Positions 1 through 7,834 of a DNA stretch of 64,000 nt are shown piece by piece (the first letter of the stretch is position 1; every line of letters starts with the position of its first letter). The stretch covers positions 27,106 through 91,105 of the forward strand of contig JAEUNO010000025.1 in the NCBI GenBank assembly GCA_016791045.1, written 5' to 3'. The DNA comes from Methyloversatilis sp. (lineage in GTDB: Bacteria; Pseudomonadota; Gammaproteobacteria; Burkholderiales; Rhodocyclaceae). Below the pieces are notes generated by a model, which made no database searches, was not told the DNA's origin, and worked only from the letters and a program-made list of their open reading frames with translations. The position numbers and the translations under genes are program-made.

Positions 1-1
1 G

Positions 2-289
2 GGTGGCGACACCACCTTCGTGCTCGGCGCGAGCGGCCACGTTGCCGGCACGATCAATCCGGTTTCGAAGGACAAGCGCTCGCACTGGACCGGTGGCGAT
101 GCATCGACTGCGCTGGAATGGCGCGCAGGTGCGACCGAACATCTGGGCAGCTGGTGGAAGCACTACGCCGTGTGGCTGGCGGGCAAGTCCGGCAAGAAGG
201 TCGCCGCCCCGAAAGCCCCCGGAAATGCACGATACGCCGTGATTGAAGCGGCGCCCGGACGGTACGTGAAAGGGCTTGCAACGACTTGA
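2..289 (+). CDS. phaC: PHA synthase class I, C-terminal end (partial)
   Basis: The gene is cut by the left window edge; about 95 C-terminal residues remain. PhaC polymerises (R)-3-hydroxyacyl-CoA into polyhydroxyalkanoate at the granule surface. The visible part begins GGDTTFVLGASGHVAGTINP, the conserved region around the catalytic His of class I synthases (the SGH motif), followed by a Trp-rich stretch (SWWKHY) and the usual basic, Ala/Pro-rich tail. The two acetoacetyl-CoA reductase genes immediately downstream, followed by phaR, confirm a PHA operon. The catalytic Cys and Asp lie outside the window, so integrity cannot be judged. Confidence 0.93.
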   Translation, partial: GGDTTFVLGASGHVAGTINPVSKDKRSHWTGGDASTALEWRAGATEHLGSWWKHYAVWLAGKSGKKVAAPKAPGNARYAVIEAAPGRYVKGLATT

Positions 290-357
290 GAAATGGCGGC
301 CTTAAAGAGGGGGGCCGCGGCAGCGAAATACCCTCAAAAAAATCGGAGGAGACAAGC

Positions 358-1098
358 ATGGCAAGAGTTGCACTGGTAACAGGCGGCATGGGCGGATTGG
401 GTGAAGCGGTCTGCATCAAGCTCGCTGCACTGGGTTTCCGCGTGGTCACCACGCACAGCCCGGGCAATACGAAGGCAGCCGAATGGCTGCAGGCGATGAA
501 CAACATGGGGTATGGATTCAAGGCCTACGCGTGCGATGTGTCGGATTTCGATTCGTGCAAGGCATGCGTGGACACCGTGACCCGGGAAGTGGGGCCGGTG
601 GATGTGCTGGTGAACAACGCCGGCATCACGCGCGACATGACTTTCAAGAAGATGACGGCGGCGGACTGGAAAGTGGTGATTTCGACCAATCTCGACTCCT
701 GCTTCAACATGACCAAGCAGGTCATCGACGGCATGACCGAGCGCAAGTGGGGCCGCGTGATCAATGTGTCGTCGGTGAATGGCTCGAAGGGCGCCTTCGG
801 ACAGACCAACTACTCGGCCGCCAAGGCCGGCATGCATGGCTTCACCAAGGCGCTGGCGCTTGAAGTGGCGCGCAATGGCGTGACCGTCAACACCATTTCG
901 CCGGGCTACATCGGCACCAAGATGGTGATGGCGATTCCGCAGGAGATTCTCGACAGCAAGATCCTGCCGCAGATTCCGGTGTCGCGTCTGGGCAAGCCGG
1001 AGGAAATTGCAGGCCTGGTGGCCTACCTGGCGTCGGACGAAGCGGCTTTCGTCACCGGCGCCAATATTGCAATCAACGGTGGTCAGCATATGGCCTGA
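358..1098 (+). CDS. phaB: Acetoacetyl-CoA reductase (first copy)
   Basis: A 246-residue short-chain dehydrogenase that reduces acetoacetyl-CoA to (R)-3-hydroxybutyryl-CoA with NADPH, the second step of PHB synthesis. Rossmann motif TGGMGGLG is at residues 8-15, NNAG at 86-89, catalytic Ser139 and the YSAAK pair Tyr152/Lys156. The PhaB signature NGSKGAFGQTNYSAAKAGMHG separates it from FabG. The ATG at 358 is chosen because a GGAGGA ribosome-binding site lies 8 bases upstream; an in-frame upstream extension has no family support. It lies 68 bp after phaC and 85 bp before a second phaB, so all are probably co-transcribed. Confidence 0.95.
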   Translation: MARVALVTGGMGGLGEAVCIKLAALGFRVVTTHSPGNTKAAEWLQAMNNMGYGFKAYACDVSDFDSCKACVDTVTREVGPVDVLVNNAGITRDMTFKKMTAADWKVVISTNLDSCFNMTKQVIDGMTERKWGRVINVSSVNGSKGAFGQTNYSAAKAGMHGFTKALALEVARNGVTVNTISPGYIGTKMVMAIPQEILDSKILPQIPVSRLGKPEEIAGLVAYLASDEAAFVTGANIAINGGQHMA

Positions 1099-1183
1099 CC
1101 GCCAGCGCGGATGTCCGCGCAAAACTTCCACCCCGTCCGGCGGGGGTGGAAGCTCACTGACGCAGCTGGCTGGGAGATGAGTG

Positions 1184-1924
1184 ATGACGAAAAGAGTGGC
1201 GCTGGTAACTGGCGGTATGGGCGGCCTGGGAACGGCAATCTGCAAGGCACTGGCAAAGGACGGCTACACCGTGGTGGCCAACTGTCTGCCCGGTTTCCCG
1301 CAGAAGGACGAATGGCTGACGAAGATGCAGACGGAAGGTTTCGACCTGAAGGCTGCCGAAGGTGACGTGTCGGACTATGAATCCTGCAAGGCCATGATCG
1401 AAAAGGTCGAGCAGGATTTCGGACCGGTTGACGTCGTCGTCAACAACGCCGGCATCACCCGCGACAAGTTCTTTTCGAAGATGGACAAGGGTCAGTGGGA
1501 CGCCGTGCTGACCACCAATCTCGACAGCCTGTTCAACGTGACCCATCAGGTCGCCGGCCGCATGGCCGAGCGCGGCTGGGGACGCATCATCAACATTTCG
1601 TCGGTCAATGGCGTCAAGGGTCAGGCAGGCCAGACGAACTACTCGGCCGCAAAGGCCGGCGTGATCGGCTTCACCAAGGCGCTGGCGGCTGAAATGGCCA
1701 CCAAGGGCGTCACCGTCAATGCCATTTCGCCGGGCTACGTCGGCACTGAAATGGTCATGTCGATCCGCGACGACATCCGTCAGAGCATCATCGACTCGGT
1801 GCCGATGAAGCGTCTGGGCAAGCCGGAAGAGATCGGTGCGGCGGTGTCCTATCTTGCGTCGGAACTGGCCGGCTATGTGACCGGCGCAACGCTGAACATC
1901 AACGGCGGGCTGTATTACCAGTAA
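1184..1924 (+). CDS. phaB: Acetoacetyl-CoA reductase (second copy)
   Basis: A 246-residue tandem paralogue of the preceding phaB with the same architecture: Rossmann TGGMGGLG at residues 9-16, Ser140 and Tyr153/Lys157 in TNYSAAKAG. It ends in the PhaB-like INGGLYYQ, whereas copy one ends INGGQHMA. The ATG at 1184 directly follows an in-frame GTG; a GGGAG element lies about 10 bases upstream. The copies have diverged in the cofactor-side residues 30-60 and around residue 100, so they may differ in chain length or in NADH/NADPH preference; that is inference. A strong hairpin follows the gene. Confidence 0.94.
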   Translation: MTKRVALVTGGMGGLGTAICKALAKDGYTVVANCLPGFPQKDEWLTKMQTEGFDLKAAEGDVSDYESCKAMIEKVEQDFGPVDVVVNNAGITRDKFFSKMDKGQWDAVLTTNLDSLFNVTHQVAGRMAERGWGRIINISSVNGVKGQAGQTNYSAAKAGVIGFTKALAAEMATKGVTVNAISPGYVGTEMVMSIRDDIRQSIIDSVPMKRLGKPEEIGAAVSYLASELAGYVTGATLNINGGLYYQ

Positions 1925-1965
1925 GTTTAGAGCGTAAAGAATTGTTGCACTAAGTATTGAGCCGG

Positions 1966-1996
1966 AGGCCTTATGCGGCACTGCCGCATAAGGCCT
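1966..1996 (+). terminator. Perfect inverted repeat after phaB2
   Basis: The 15-base arms 1966-1980 and 1982-1996 are exact reverse complements around a single base, so the real loop is 3-5 nt. A short T-containing tail (TTGCTTGCTGT) follows. It probably ends or attenuates phaCB1B2 transcription before phaR. Confidence 0.7.
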
Positions 1997-2075
1997 TTGC
2001 TTGCTGTATGATCAAAAATGCTGCGGGCGGAACCCACCGTCCCGACGAAGAGCCAACGAGCGAGGACAGGACACA

Positions 2076-2678
2076 ATGAGCGTTTCGCAAAGCCGCGAGG
2101 GGACCAGTTCCACCCACAGGCTGATCAAGAAATACCCCAACCGCCGGCTTTACGACACCCGTACGAGTTCCTACATCACGTTGTCCGACGTGAAGGAACT
2201 GGTCCTCGAAAACGCGGAATTCCAGGTGGTCGATGCGAAGACCGGCGACGACCTGACGCGCAGCATCCTGCTTCAGATCATCATCGAAGAAGAGAGTGAA
2301 GGCGTGCCGATGTTCACGTCGGACCTGCTGTCGCAGATGATCCGCTTCTATGGCAATGCGATGCAGGGCATGATGGGCAAATATCTGGAAGGCAACATCA
2401 AGGCCTTCACGGACGTACAGTCCAAGCTGCAGGATCAGGCACGCGCCATCTATGGCGACAACAACGCCATGAGCAAGGATCTGTGGGCGCAGTTCCTGAA
2501 CTTCCAGGGCCCGGCCATGCAGAGCATGATGGGTGCCTACATGGAGCAGAGCAAGCGCATGTTCGTGCAGATGCAGGAGCAGATCGAACAGCAGACGCGC
2601 TCCATGATGTCCGGCTTCAAGTTTCCGGGCTTCACGCCTCCGCAAAGTGGCGACAAGGGTCCGCCGCCGACCAAGTAA
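2076..2678 (+). CDS. phaR: PHA synthesis repressor PhaR
   Basis: A 200-residue regulator that binds both PHA granules and DNA and represses phasin and PHA genes until polymer accumulates. The N-terminal DNA-binding domain is explicit: HRLIKKYPNRRLYDT near residues 14-28, followed by the PHB-accumulation domain and a Met/Gln-rich helical C-terminus (MQEQIEQQTRSMM). The ATG at 2076 is preferred over an upstream in-frame start at 2001 because homologues begin close to the KYPNRRLYDT motif and a GAGGACAGGA ribosome-binding region precedes it. It is a separate unit between two terminator-like hairpins, but belongs functionally to the phaCB cluster. Confidence 0.95.
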   Translation: MSVSQSREGTSSTHRLIKKYPNRRLYDTRTSSYITLSDVKELVLENAEFQVVDAKTGDDLTRSILLQIIIEEESEGVPMFTSDLLSQMIRFYGNAMQGMMGKYLEGNIKAFTDVQSKLQDQARAIYGDNNAMSKDLWAQFLNFQGPAMQSMMGAYMEQSKRMFVQMQEQIEQQTRSMMSGFKFPGFTPPQSGDKGPPPTK

Positions 2679-2708
2679 GCGGCAACGGAAGATGGTGCGA
2701 ACCACTCA

Positions 2709-2739
2709 GAGCCGATCCGCAGGATCGGCTCTTTTGTTT
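2709..2739 (+). terminator. Rho-independent terminator of phaR
   Basis: A perfect 10-bp stem (2709-2718 with 2722-2731), three-base loop GCA, and a TTTTGTTT tail: a textbook intrinsic terminator 30 bp after the phaR stop. Confidence 0.92.
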
Positions 2740-2753
2740 GCGGAGCCGCCGCG

Positions 2754-3284
2754 TTGATCAATGCCTGCCTGCTCGCCGATCGGCTGTTGCTGGTGCCGAT
2801 GACGCACGACGATGCATCCGATCTTGCGCTGATCGCGGCCGACGCGTCGATTTTCCGCTACATCCCGGACATTCCGCAGCCATTCGACGCCGGGCGCTGG
2901 GTACGCAGCGTGGTCGCCAACGACGCACACCGCATCAAGCACGTGATCCGGCTCAGAACGGGCGAACCGGTCGGCTTCCTGCAACTCGGGCAACGGCGCA
3001 ACGGCGACCTGCAGATCGGCTACTTCCTCGCCCGCGCGCATTGGGGCAAGGGATTCGCTCGCGAAGCCTGCCTGTCCGCACTCGGGCTTCTCGCCGATCT
3101 GGGCGACGAACGGCCCGTGCATGCTGCAGTGCATCGCGACAATCTGACGTCGCTCCGCATGCTCGGATCGATGGGCTTTCGCCGCCTTGATTCGATGCCG
3201 CCCCATGCCGACTTGCCACGCGACATGATCGACCACGTCCGATCACCGGTCCGGGACGGGCGGGGCGGTATACTTGCGCGTTGA
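2754..3284 (+). CDS. GNAT family N-acetyltransferase (RimJ/RimL-like)
   Basis: A 176-residue protein of the RimJ/RimL-type GNAT fold, which transfers acetyl from acetyl-CoA to an amine. The N-terminus LLADRLLLVPMTHDDA is the typical first strand. Residues about 85-110 (GYFLARAHWGKGFAREA) form the acetyl-CoA pyrophosphate loop, and NLTSLRMLGSMGF is the conserved C-terminal Asn helix. The likely start is TTG at 2754; no in-frame ATG exists before the conserved first strand, and the gene begins only 15 bp beyond the phaR terminator tail. The substrate is unknown. It precedes rimO by 18 bp; rimO modifies ribosomal protein S12, but any ribosomal role for this enzyme is only suggested by position. 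Confidence 0.8.
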   Translation: MINACLLADRLLLVPMTHDDASDLALIAADASIFRYIPDIPQPFDAGRWVRSVVANDAHRIKHVIRLRTGEPVGFLQLGQRRNGDLQIGYFLARAHWGKGFAREACLSALGLLADLGDERPVHAAVHRDNLTSLRMLGSMGFRRLDSMPPHADLPRDMIDHVRSPVRDGRGGILAR

Positions 3285-3302
3285 TTTCCTATCGAGTGCT
3301 TC

Positions 3303-4634
3303 ATGAGCAAGAATCCGAGTGTGGGCTTCCTCAGCCTGGGGTGTCCCAAGGCCACGGTAGACTCCGAATCCATCCTGACCCGGCTGCGCTCCGAGGGCTA
3401 CGACATTTCACCGACCTACGACGGTGCGGACATCGTCGTGGTGAACACCTGTGGCTTCATCGATGCCGCGGTCGAGGAGTCGCTCGATGCAATCGGCGAG
3501 GCGCTGGCCGAGAACGGCAAGGTCATCGTGACCGGCTGCATGGGCGCTGAAGGTCCGAAGCGCCAGCAGGTGCTGGAAACGCACCCGCAGGTGCTGGCCG
3601 TGACCGGTCCGCACGCGACCGAGGAGGTCATGAATGCGGTGCATCGCCATCTGCCCAGGCCGCATGACCCGTTCACCGATCTGGTGCCGCCTCAGGGCAT
3701 TCGCCTGACGCCGTCGCACTATGCCTATCTGAAGATTTCCGAAGGCTGCAACCACCGCTGCAGCTTCTGCATCATTCCGTCGATGCGCGGCGATCTGGTC
3801 AGCCGGCCGATCGGCGACGTCATGCGCGAAGCCGAAACGCTGCGCGATGCCGGCGTGCGCGAACTGCTGATCGTGTCGCAGGACACCAGTGCCTATGGCG
3901 TCGATGTGAAGTACCGCACCGGCTTCTGGGGCGGCAAGCCGCTGCGCACCAAGCTGTACGACCTGGCCAGCGCGCTGGGCGAACTGGGCATCTGGGTGCG
4001 CATGCATTATGTATACCCGTATCCGCATGTCGACGACATCCTGCCGCTGATGGCAGAGGGCAAGATACTTCCCTATCTCGACGTGCCGTTCCAGCACGCC
4101 AGCCCGCGCATCCTGAAGGCGATGAAGCGGCCAGCAAACGCCGAGAACAATCTGGAACGCATCCGCGCGTGGCGCGACATCTGTCCGGACATCACGATAC
4201 GCAGCACCTTCATCGCGGGCTTTCCGGGCGAAACGGACGCCGAGTTCGAAGAATTGCTGCAGTTCCTCGGCGAGGCGCGGCTGGACCGCGTCGGCTGTTT
4301 CGCCTATTCCCCGGTCGATGGTGCGACCGCCAACGATCTTCCGGGGGCGGTGCCGGAAGAGGTGCGCGAGGAACGCAGGCAGCGTCTGATGGAGTTTCAG
4401 GAAGACATCAGCACGCAGCGGCTGGAAGAGAAGATCGATCGCGAAATGATCGTGCTGGTCGACGAAGTGGATGACGATGGCGCCGTGGCGCGCAGCGAGG
4501 GCGACGCGCCGGACATCGACGGTCTGGTGCACATCCTCGACGGCCAGGACCTTGATGTCGGCGACTTCGTACGCGTTCGCATCACCGACTGCGACGTGCA
4601 TGACCTGTATGCCGAGCTGGTCATCGAGGACTGA
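3303..4634 (+). CDS. rimO: Ribosomal protein S12 methylthiotransferase
   Basis: A 443-residue radical-SAM enzyme that adds a methylthio group to an Asp of ribosomal protein S12. The N-terminal UPF0004 domain carries Cys14 ([12 protein letters not shown]), Cys50 and Cys79, ligands of the auxiliary Fe-S cluster. The radical-SAM triad is Cys149-x3-Cys153-x2-Cys156 in [17 protein letters not shown]. The C-terminus is a TRAM domain ending [10 protein letters not shown]. The sequence [12 protein letters not shown] and the PSMRGD segment identify RimO rather than MiaB. The ATG at 3303 matches the family start. The next gene starts 2 bp after its stop. Confidence 0.97.
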   Translation: MSKNPSVGFLSLGCPKATVDSESILTRLRSEGYDISPTYDGADIVVVNTCGFIDAAVEESLDAIGEALAENGKVIVTGCMGAEGPKRQQVLETHPQVLAVTGPHATEEVMNAVHRHLPRPHDPFTDLVPPQGIRLTPSHYAYLKISEGCNHRCSFCIIPSMRGDLVSRPIGDVMREAETLRDAGVRELLIVSQDTSAYGVDVKYRTGFWGGKPLRTKLYDLASALGELGIWVRMHYVYPYPHVDDILPLMAEGKILPYLDVPFQHASPRILKAMKRPANAENNLERIRAWRDICPDITIRSTFIAGFPGETDAEFEELLQFLGEARLDRVGCFAYSPVDGATANDLPGAVPEEVREERRQRLMEFQEDISTQRLEEKIDREMIVLVDEVDDDGAVARSEGDAPDIDGLVHILDGQDLDVGDFVRVRITDCDVHDLYAELVIED

Positions 4635-4636
4635 CG

Positions 4637-6067
4637 ATGGAGCGCGAGCGCCTCGCTGACGCGCTCGCCGGATTGCGCGACCTCGTCGGCGACGCCCACG
4701 TGCTGACAGCCGCCGCCGATACCGCCCCGTACCTGACCGACTGGCGCGGCCGCTACTTTGGCGATGCGCTGTGCGTCGTGCGCCCCGCGACAACCGAAGA
4801 ACTGTCTCGCGTGGTGCGGCTGTGCGCCGATGCCGGGCTTCCGATGGTGCCGCAGGGCGGCAACACCGGCCTGTGCGGCGGCGCCACGCCGCGTGCCGGG
4901 CAGGGCGAGGTGCTGGTCAATCTGTCGCGCCTGAACCGCATCCGCACGCTGGACCGCGACAATGCGTCGATCACGGTCGAGGCCGGCTGCAAGCTGGCGT
5001 CCGTTCAGGCGGCGGCACGCGACGCGGGCCTGCTGTTTCCGCTCAGTCTCGCATCGGAAGGCTCATGCGAAATCGGCGGCAACCTGTCGACCAACGCGGG
5101 CGGCGTACATGTGTTGCGTCACGGCAATGCGCGCGATCAGGTGCTCGGGCTTGAAGTCGTGCTGCCGGACGGTCGCGTGTGGGACGGCCTGCGCGCCTTG
5201 CGCAAGGACAATACCGGCTATGACCTCAAGCATCTGTTCATCGGCGCCGAAGGCACCCTGGGCTTCATCAGCGCGGCCGTGCTGAAGCTGTCGCCGCTGC
5301 CGGCGCATTCGGCACTGGCCTGGGTGGCGCTGGAGGATGCGCAACGCGGCATCGATGTGCTGGCGCATCTGCGCGCACAGGCAAGCGATGTGCTGAATGC
5401 CTTCGAACTGGTCGGGCGCGAGGCGCTGGCGCTGGTGCTCAAGCACCTGCCCGCCGCGCGCGACCCCTTGCCTGGCGTTTCGCCCTGGTATGCGCTGATC
5501 GAGCTGTCCGGCAACCAGCCCGGGCTCGATGAACGTCTGGGTGAGCTGCTGGGCGCTCTGATGGAGCAGGGCGTGATGCGCGACGCGGTGATCGCACGGG
5601 ATCTTTCGCAGGCGGCTGCACTGTGGGCACTGCGCGAGAATATTTCCGAGGCGCAGCGCATCGAGGGTTTCAGCGTGAAGCACGACATCAGTGTGCCGGT
5701 CAGCGCGATTCCGTGTTTCATCGATCAGGCCGGGGAACGCATCGCGCAGGCGCTGCCCGGCATACGTATCGTGGCGTTCGGCCATGCCGGCGATGGCAAC
5801 CTGCACTACAACCTGTCCTTCCCCCAGGCGGACGACAACGCGCGGCTGATGGCCGACGCGGAAACAGCCAATGCACTCGTCTACGAAACGGTGCACGCGC
5901 TGGCGGGGTCGATATCCGCCGAGCACGGCATCGGCCAGCTCAAGCCAACGCTGCTGGCCGCGTGCAAAAGTCCGGTCGAGCTGGATCTGATGCGCGCAGT
6001 GAAACATGCGCTCGATCCACAAGCGCTGATGAATCCCGGGAAGCTGCTGCCACCTACTTCCACCTGA
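4637..6067 (+). CDS. FAD-linked D-2-hydroxyacid dehydrogenase (D2HGDH/GlcD family)
   Basis: A 476-residue flavoprotein that oxidises a D-2-hydroxyacid, such as D-2-hydroxyglutarate or D-lactate, to the 2-oxoacid. The N-terminal PCMH-type FAD domain contains PQGGNTGLCGGATP near residue 70 and SLASEGSCEIGGNLSTNAGG near 140. The C-terminal FAD-oxidase domain contains GHAGDGNLHYN (metal-binding His) near 380 and SAEHGIGQLKP near 425. The domain order and missing Fe-S region fit D-2-hydroxyglutarate dehydrogenase or a D-lactate/glycolate dehydrogenase subunit; sequence alone does not settle the substrate. It starts 2 bp after rimO and is probably co-transcribed. Confidence 0.88.
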   Translation: MERERLADALAGLRDLVGDAHVLTAAADTAPYLTDWRGRYFGDALCVVRPATTEELSRVVRLCADAGLPMVPQGGNTGLCGGATPRAGQGEVLVNLSRLNRIRTLDRDNASITVEAGCKLASVQAAARDAGLLFPLSLASEGSCEIGGNLSTNAGGVHVLRHGNARDQVLGLEVVLPDGRVWDGLRALRKDNTGYDLKHLFIGAEGTLGFISAAVLKLSPLPAHSALAWVALEDAQRGIDVLAHLRAQASDVLNAFELVGREALALVLKHLPAARDPLPGVSPWYALIELSGNQPGLDERLGELLGALMEQGVMRDAVIARDLSQAAALWALRENISEAQRIEGFSVKHDISVPVSAIPCFIDQAGERIAQALPGIRIVAFGHAGDGNLHYNLSFPQADDNARLMADAETANALVYETVHALAGSISAEHGIGQLKPTLLAACKSPVELDLMRAVKHALDPQALMNPGKLLPPTST

Positions 6068-6148
6068 AGGTACACTGCCGCGATATGCGGAAGCGCTACG
6101 CATATGGAATGTATGCGCGGGTCAGGCAAAAATAATCGCCTGGCTCAC

Positions 6149-6176
6149 TTTACAAAGCGCCCGGACTGCTTATAAT
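6149..6176 (+). promoter_or_regulatory. Sigma-70 promoter of the tRNA operon
   Basis: TTTACA (6149-6154), a 16-bp spacer and a perfect TATAAT (6171-6176) lie 16 bp upstream of tRNA-Ala. GC-rich sequence (GCGCG) follows the -10, as in stable-RNA discriminators. Confidence 0.88.
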
Positions 6177-6192
6177 GCGCGTCTCTTTCGAC

Positions 6193-6268
<76 letters not shown>

Positions 6269-6303
6269 GGCGAAAGAGAAACGGCAGTAGAAGCAAAAAC
6301 TAG

Positions 6304-6379
6304 GTCCCCATCGTCTAGAGGCCTAGGACACTACCCTTTCACGGTAGGTACCGGGGTTCGAATCCCCGTGGGGACGCCA
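6304..6379 (+). tRNA. tRNA-Glu(TTC)
   Basis: Acceptor GTCCCCA/TGGGGAC, anticodon TTC at 6338-6340 in a CTACC/GGTAG stem, T-loop GGTTCGAATCC and encoded CCA (6377-6379). It lies 35 bp after tRNA-Ala with no intervening promoter. Confidence 0.97.
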
Positions 6380-6434
6380 GTGATTACGCTGGTCAGTCAA
6401 GTGAGTCCGGAAATGCTAGTGCCGGCACCAACAA

Positions 6435-6511
6435 GGAGTGGTAGTTCAGTTGGTTAGAATACCGGCCTGTCACGCCGGGGGTCGCGGGTTCGAGTCCCGT
6501 CCACTCCGCCA
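6435..6511 (+). tRNA. tRNA-Asp(GTC)
   Basis: Acceptor GGAGTGG/CCACTCC, anticodon GTC at 6469-6471 in a CCGGC/GCCGG stem, T-arm GGGTTCGAGTCCC and encoded CCA (6509-6511). Last gene of the tRNA operon. Confidence 0.97.
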
Positions 6512-6550
6512 GCAATAACCGGGGCGCAGCACGCGCTTCGGTCAAAGAAG

Positions 6551-6577
6551 GGGCCGCTCATGCGGCCCTTTTCTTTT
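6551..6577 (+). terminator. Terminator of the tRNA operon
   Basis: GGGCCGC (6551-6557) pairs with GCGGCCC (6562-6568) around loop TCAT, followed by TTTTCTTTT. It is an intrinsic terminator 40 bp after tRNA-Asp. Confidence 0.92.
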
Positions 6578-6666
6578 CGATTGTTCCTTCTGGTTTTTCT
6601 TGTCGGTCCTGGCTGCTTCGGTTCTGCTGATTGTTCGGACCGTTGCGGACGATCGCTCCCGCCGAT

Positions 6667-7674
6667 TCAGAACAGTTCGATAGCACCGCAGTTGTCGACC
6701 TCGAGCACTTCATCGCTGCGCAGCAACGCCTCGTGCGAGTGCACCTGATTGCGACCGTGCTTCTTCGCGTGATACACGGCGCGGTCACCGCGGTCCACAG
6801 CGCTGCTTGCGTTGTCCATCGCGCGGACGCGCGTAAATCCCACGCTCGCGGTGACCGTGCCGACCTGCGGGAAGCTGAAGGCGGCAAGCTGTTCGCGGAA
6901 GAACTCGAACGCGAGCATGGCTTCACCTTCATGCTCGGCGCGCAACAGCACGATGAACTCCTCACCGCCGAAACGATAAAGCTGTTCGCTCTGGCGAAAT
7001 GCGCTGCGCAGCAGACGTGCGACCAGCAGCAACACTTCGTCGCCGATCAGATGACCGAAATTGTCATTCACCCGCTTGAAATGGTCGATGTCGATGACGC
7101 CCAGCCACCATGACAAGGGCCTGTCGTCCTTTGTCGGTTCAATGCATTTCAGGAACTGTTCGTCGAAGGTCTTGCGGTTCAGCAGGCCTGTCAGGCTGTC
7201 GCGTTCGCTGTAGTCGAGCAGCGTGATCTGGTTGCGATAGATCTTCAGCAGGCCGCTCACCAGACGCAGTTGCACCGGCAACAGTGGCTGCTCGCTGATC
7301 AGCTCGATGATGCCGAAGCGTCGCGGTCCGGCCCAGACGGCAAATAGATTGAGCCACGGACCCTCGTCGTCGCTCAGCGGCAGATCAAGCAGGGGTTCGT
7401 CCTGTGCGAAAGCCTGTTCGAACTGGAGGCGCGACGACAGTTGTGGCAGCGCTTCGAGCGGCGTCCAGGAAGGGTCGGCTGCAACCATGCCCTGACCTCT
7501 TTCCATACCGGCCTGCAGCAGAAGACGCAGGTCAGATCCGTCGCCGACGCAGCGATACAGATTCAGACGCAGCGGGTCGAGCCAGTCCCCGAGCACCGAA
7601 ACGAAGGTACTGTCGATGAGATCACGGTCGCGGTATCCGGTGAGATTGGCGACTGATCCGATGAGGTCTGACAT
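6667..7674 (-). CDS. Diguanylate cyclase with N-terminal sensor region
   Basis: A 335-residue soluble protein expected to make cyclic di-GMP from two GTP. The C-terminal GGDEF domain starts near residue 158 (DSLTGLLNRKTFDEQF), has the metal-binding GVIDIDHFKRVNDNFGHLIGD segment, and an intact active site RFGGEEF near 245. The usual inhibitory RxxD five residues upstream reads RQSE, so product inhibition may be weakened. Residues 1-150 have no membrane segment and look like a GAF-type sensor, not assignable further. It is a single minus-strand gene facing the tRNA operon. It is relevant to the c-di-GMP aptamer at about 50 kb in the same window. Confidence 0.92.
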   Translation of the reverse strand: MSDLIGSVANLTGYRDRDLIDSTFVSVLGDWLDPLRLNLYRCVGDGSDLRLLLQAGMERGQGMVAADPSWTPLEALPQLSSRLQFEQAFAQDEPLLDLPLSDDEGPWLNLFAVWAGPRRFGIIELISEQPLLPVQLRLVSGLLKIYRNQITLLDYSERDSLTGLLNRKTFDEQFLKCIEPTKDDRPLSWWLGVIDIDHFKRVNDNFGHLIGDEVLLLVARLLRSAFRQSEQLYRFGGEEFIVLLRAEHEGEAMLAFEFFREQLAAFSFPQVGTVTASVGFTRVRAMDNASSAVDRGDRAVYHAKKHGRNQVHSHEALLRSDEVLEVDNCGAIELF

Positions 7675-7834
7675 AAACGGCGACGTGCCCGGGAGGAAGG
7701 GATTCGTAGGGGTTATCGGCCCGCTTCGGCCTGCACTTTAGGGCGTCCAGGGCGCCGATCGTCCCGGGCGTACGGAGCGCCGCAGTCGCTGCGCGGTGAT
7801 ACGCTCCGCATTCCCAGTACCTGATGGATGCCGC

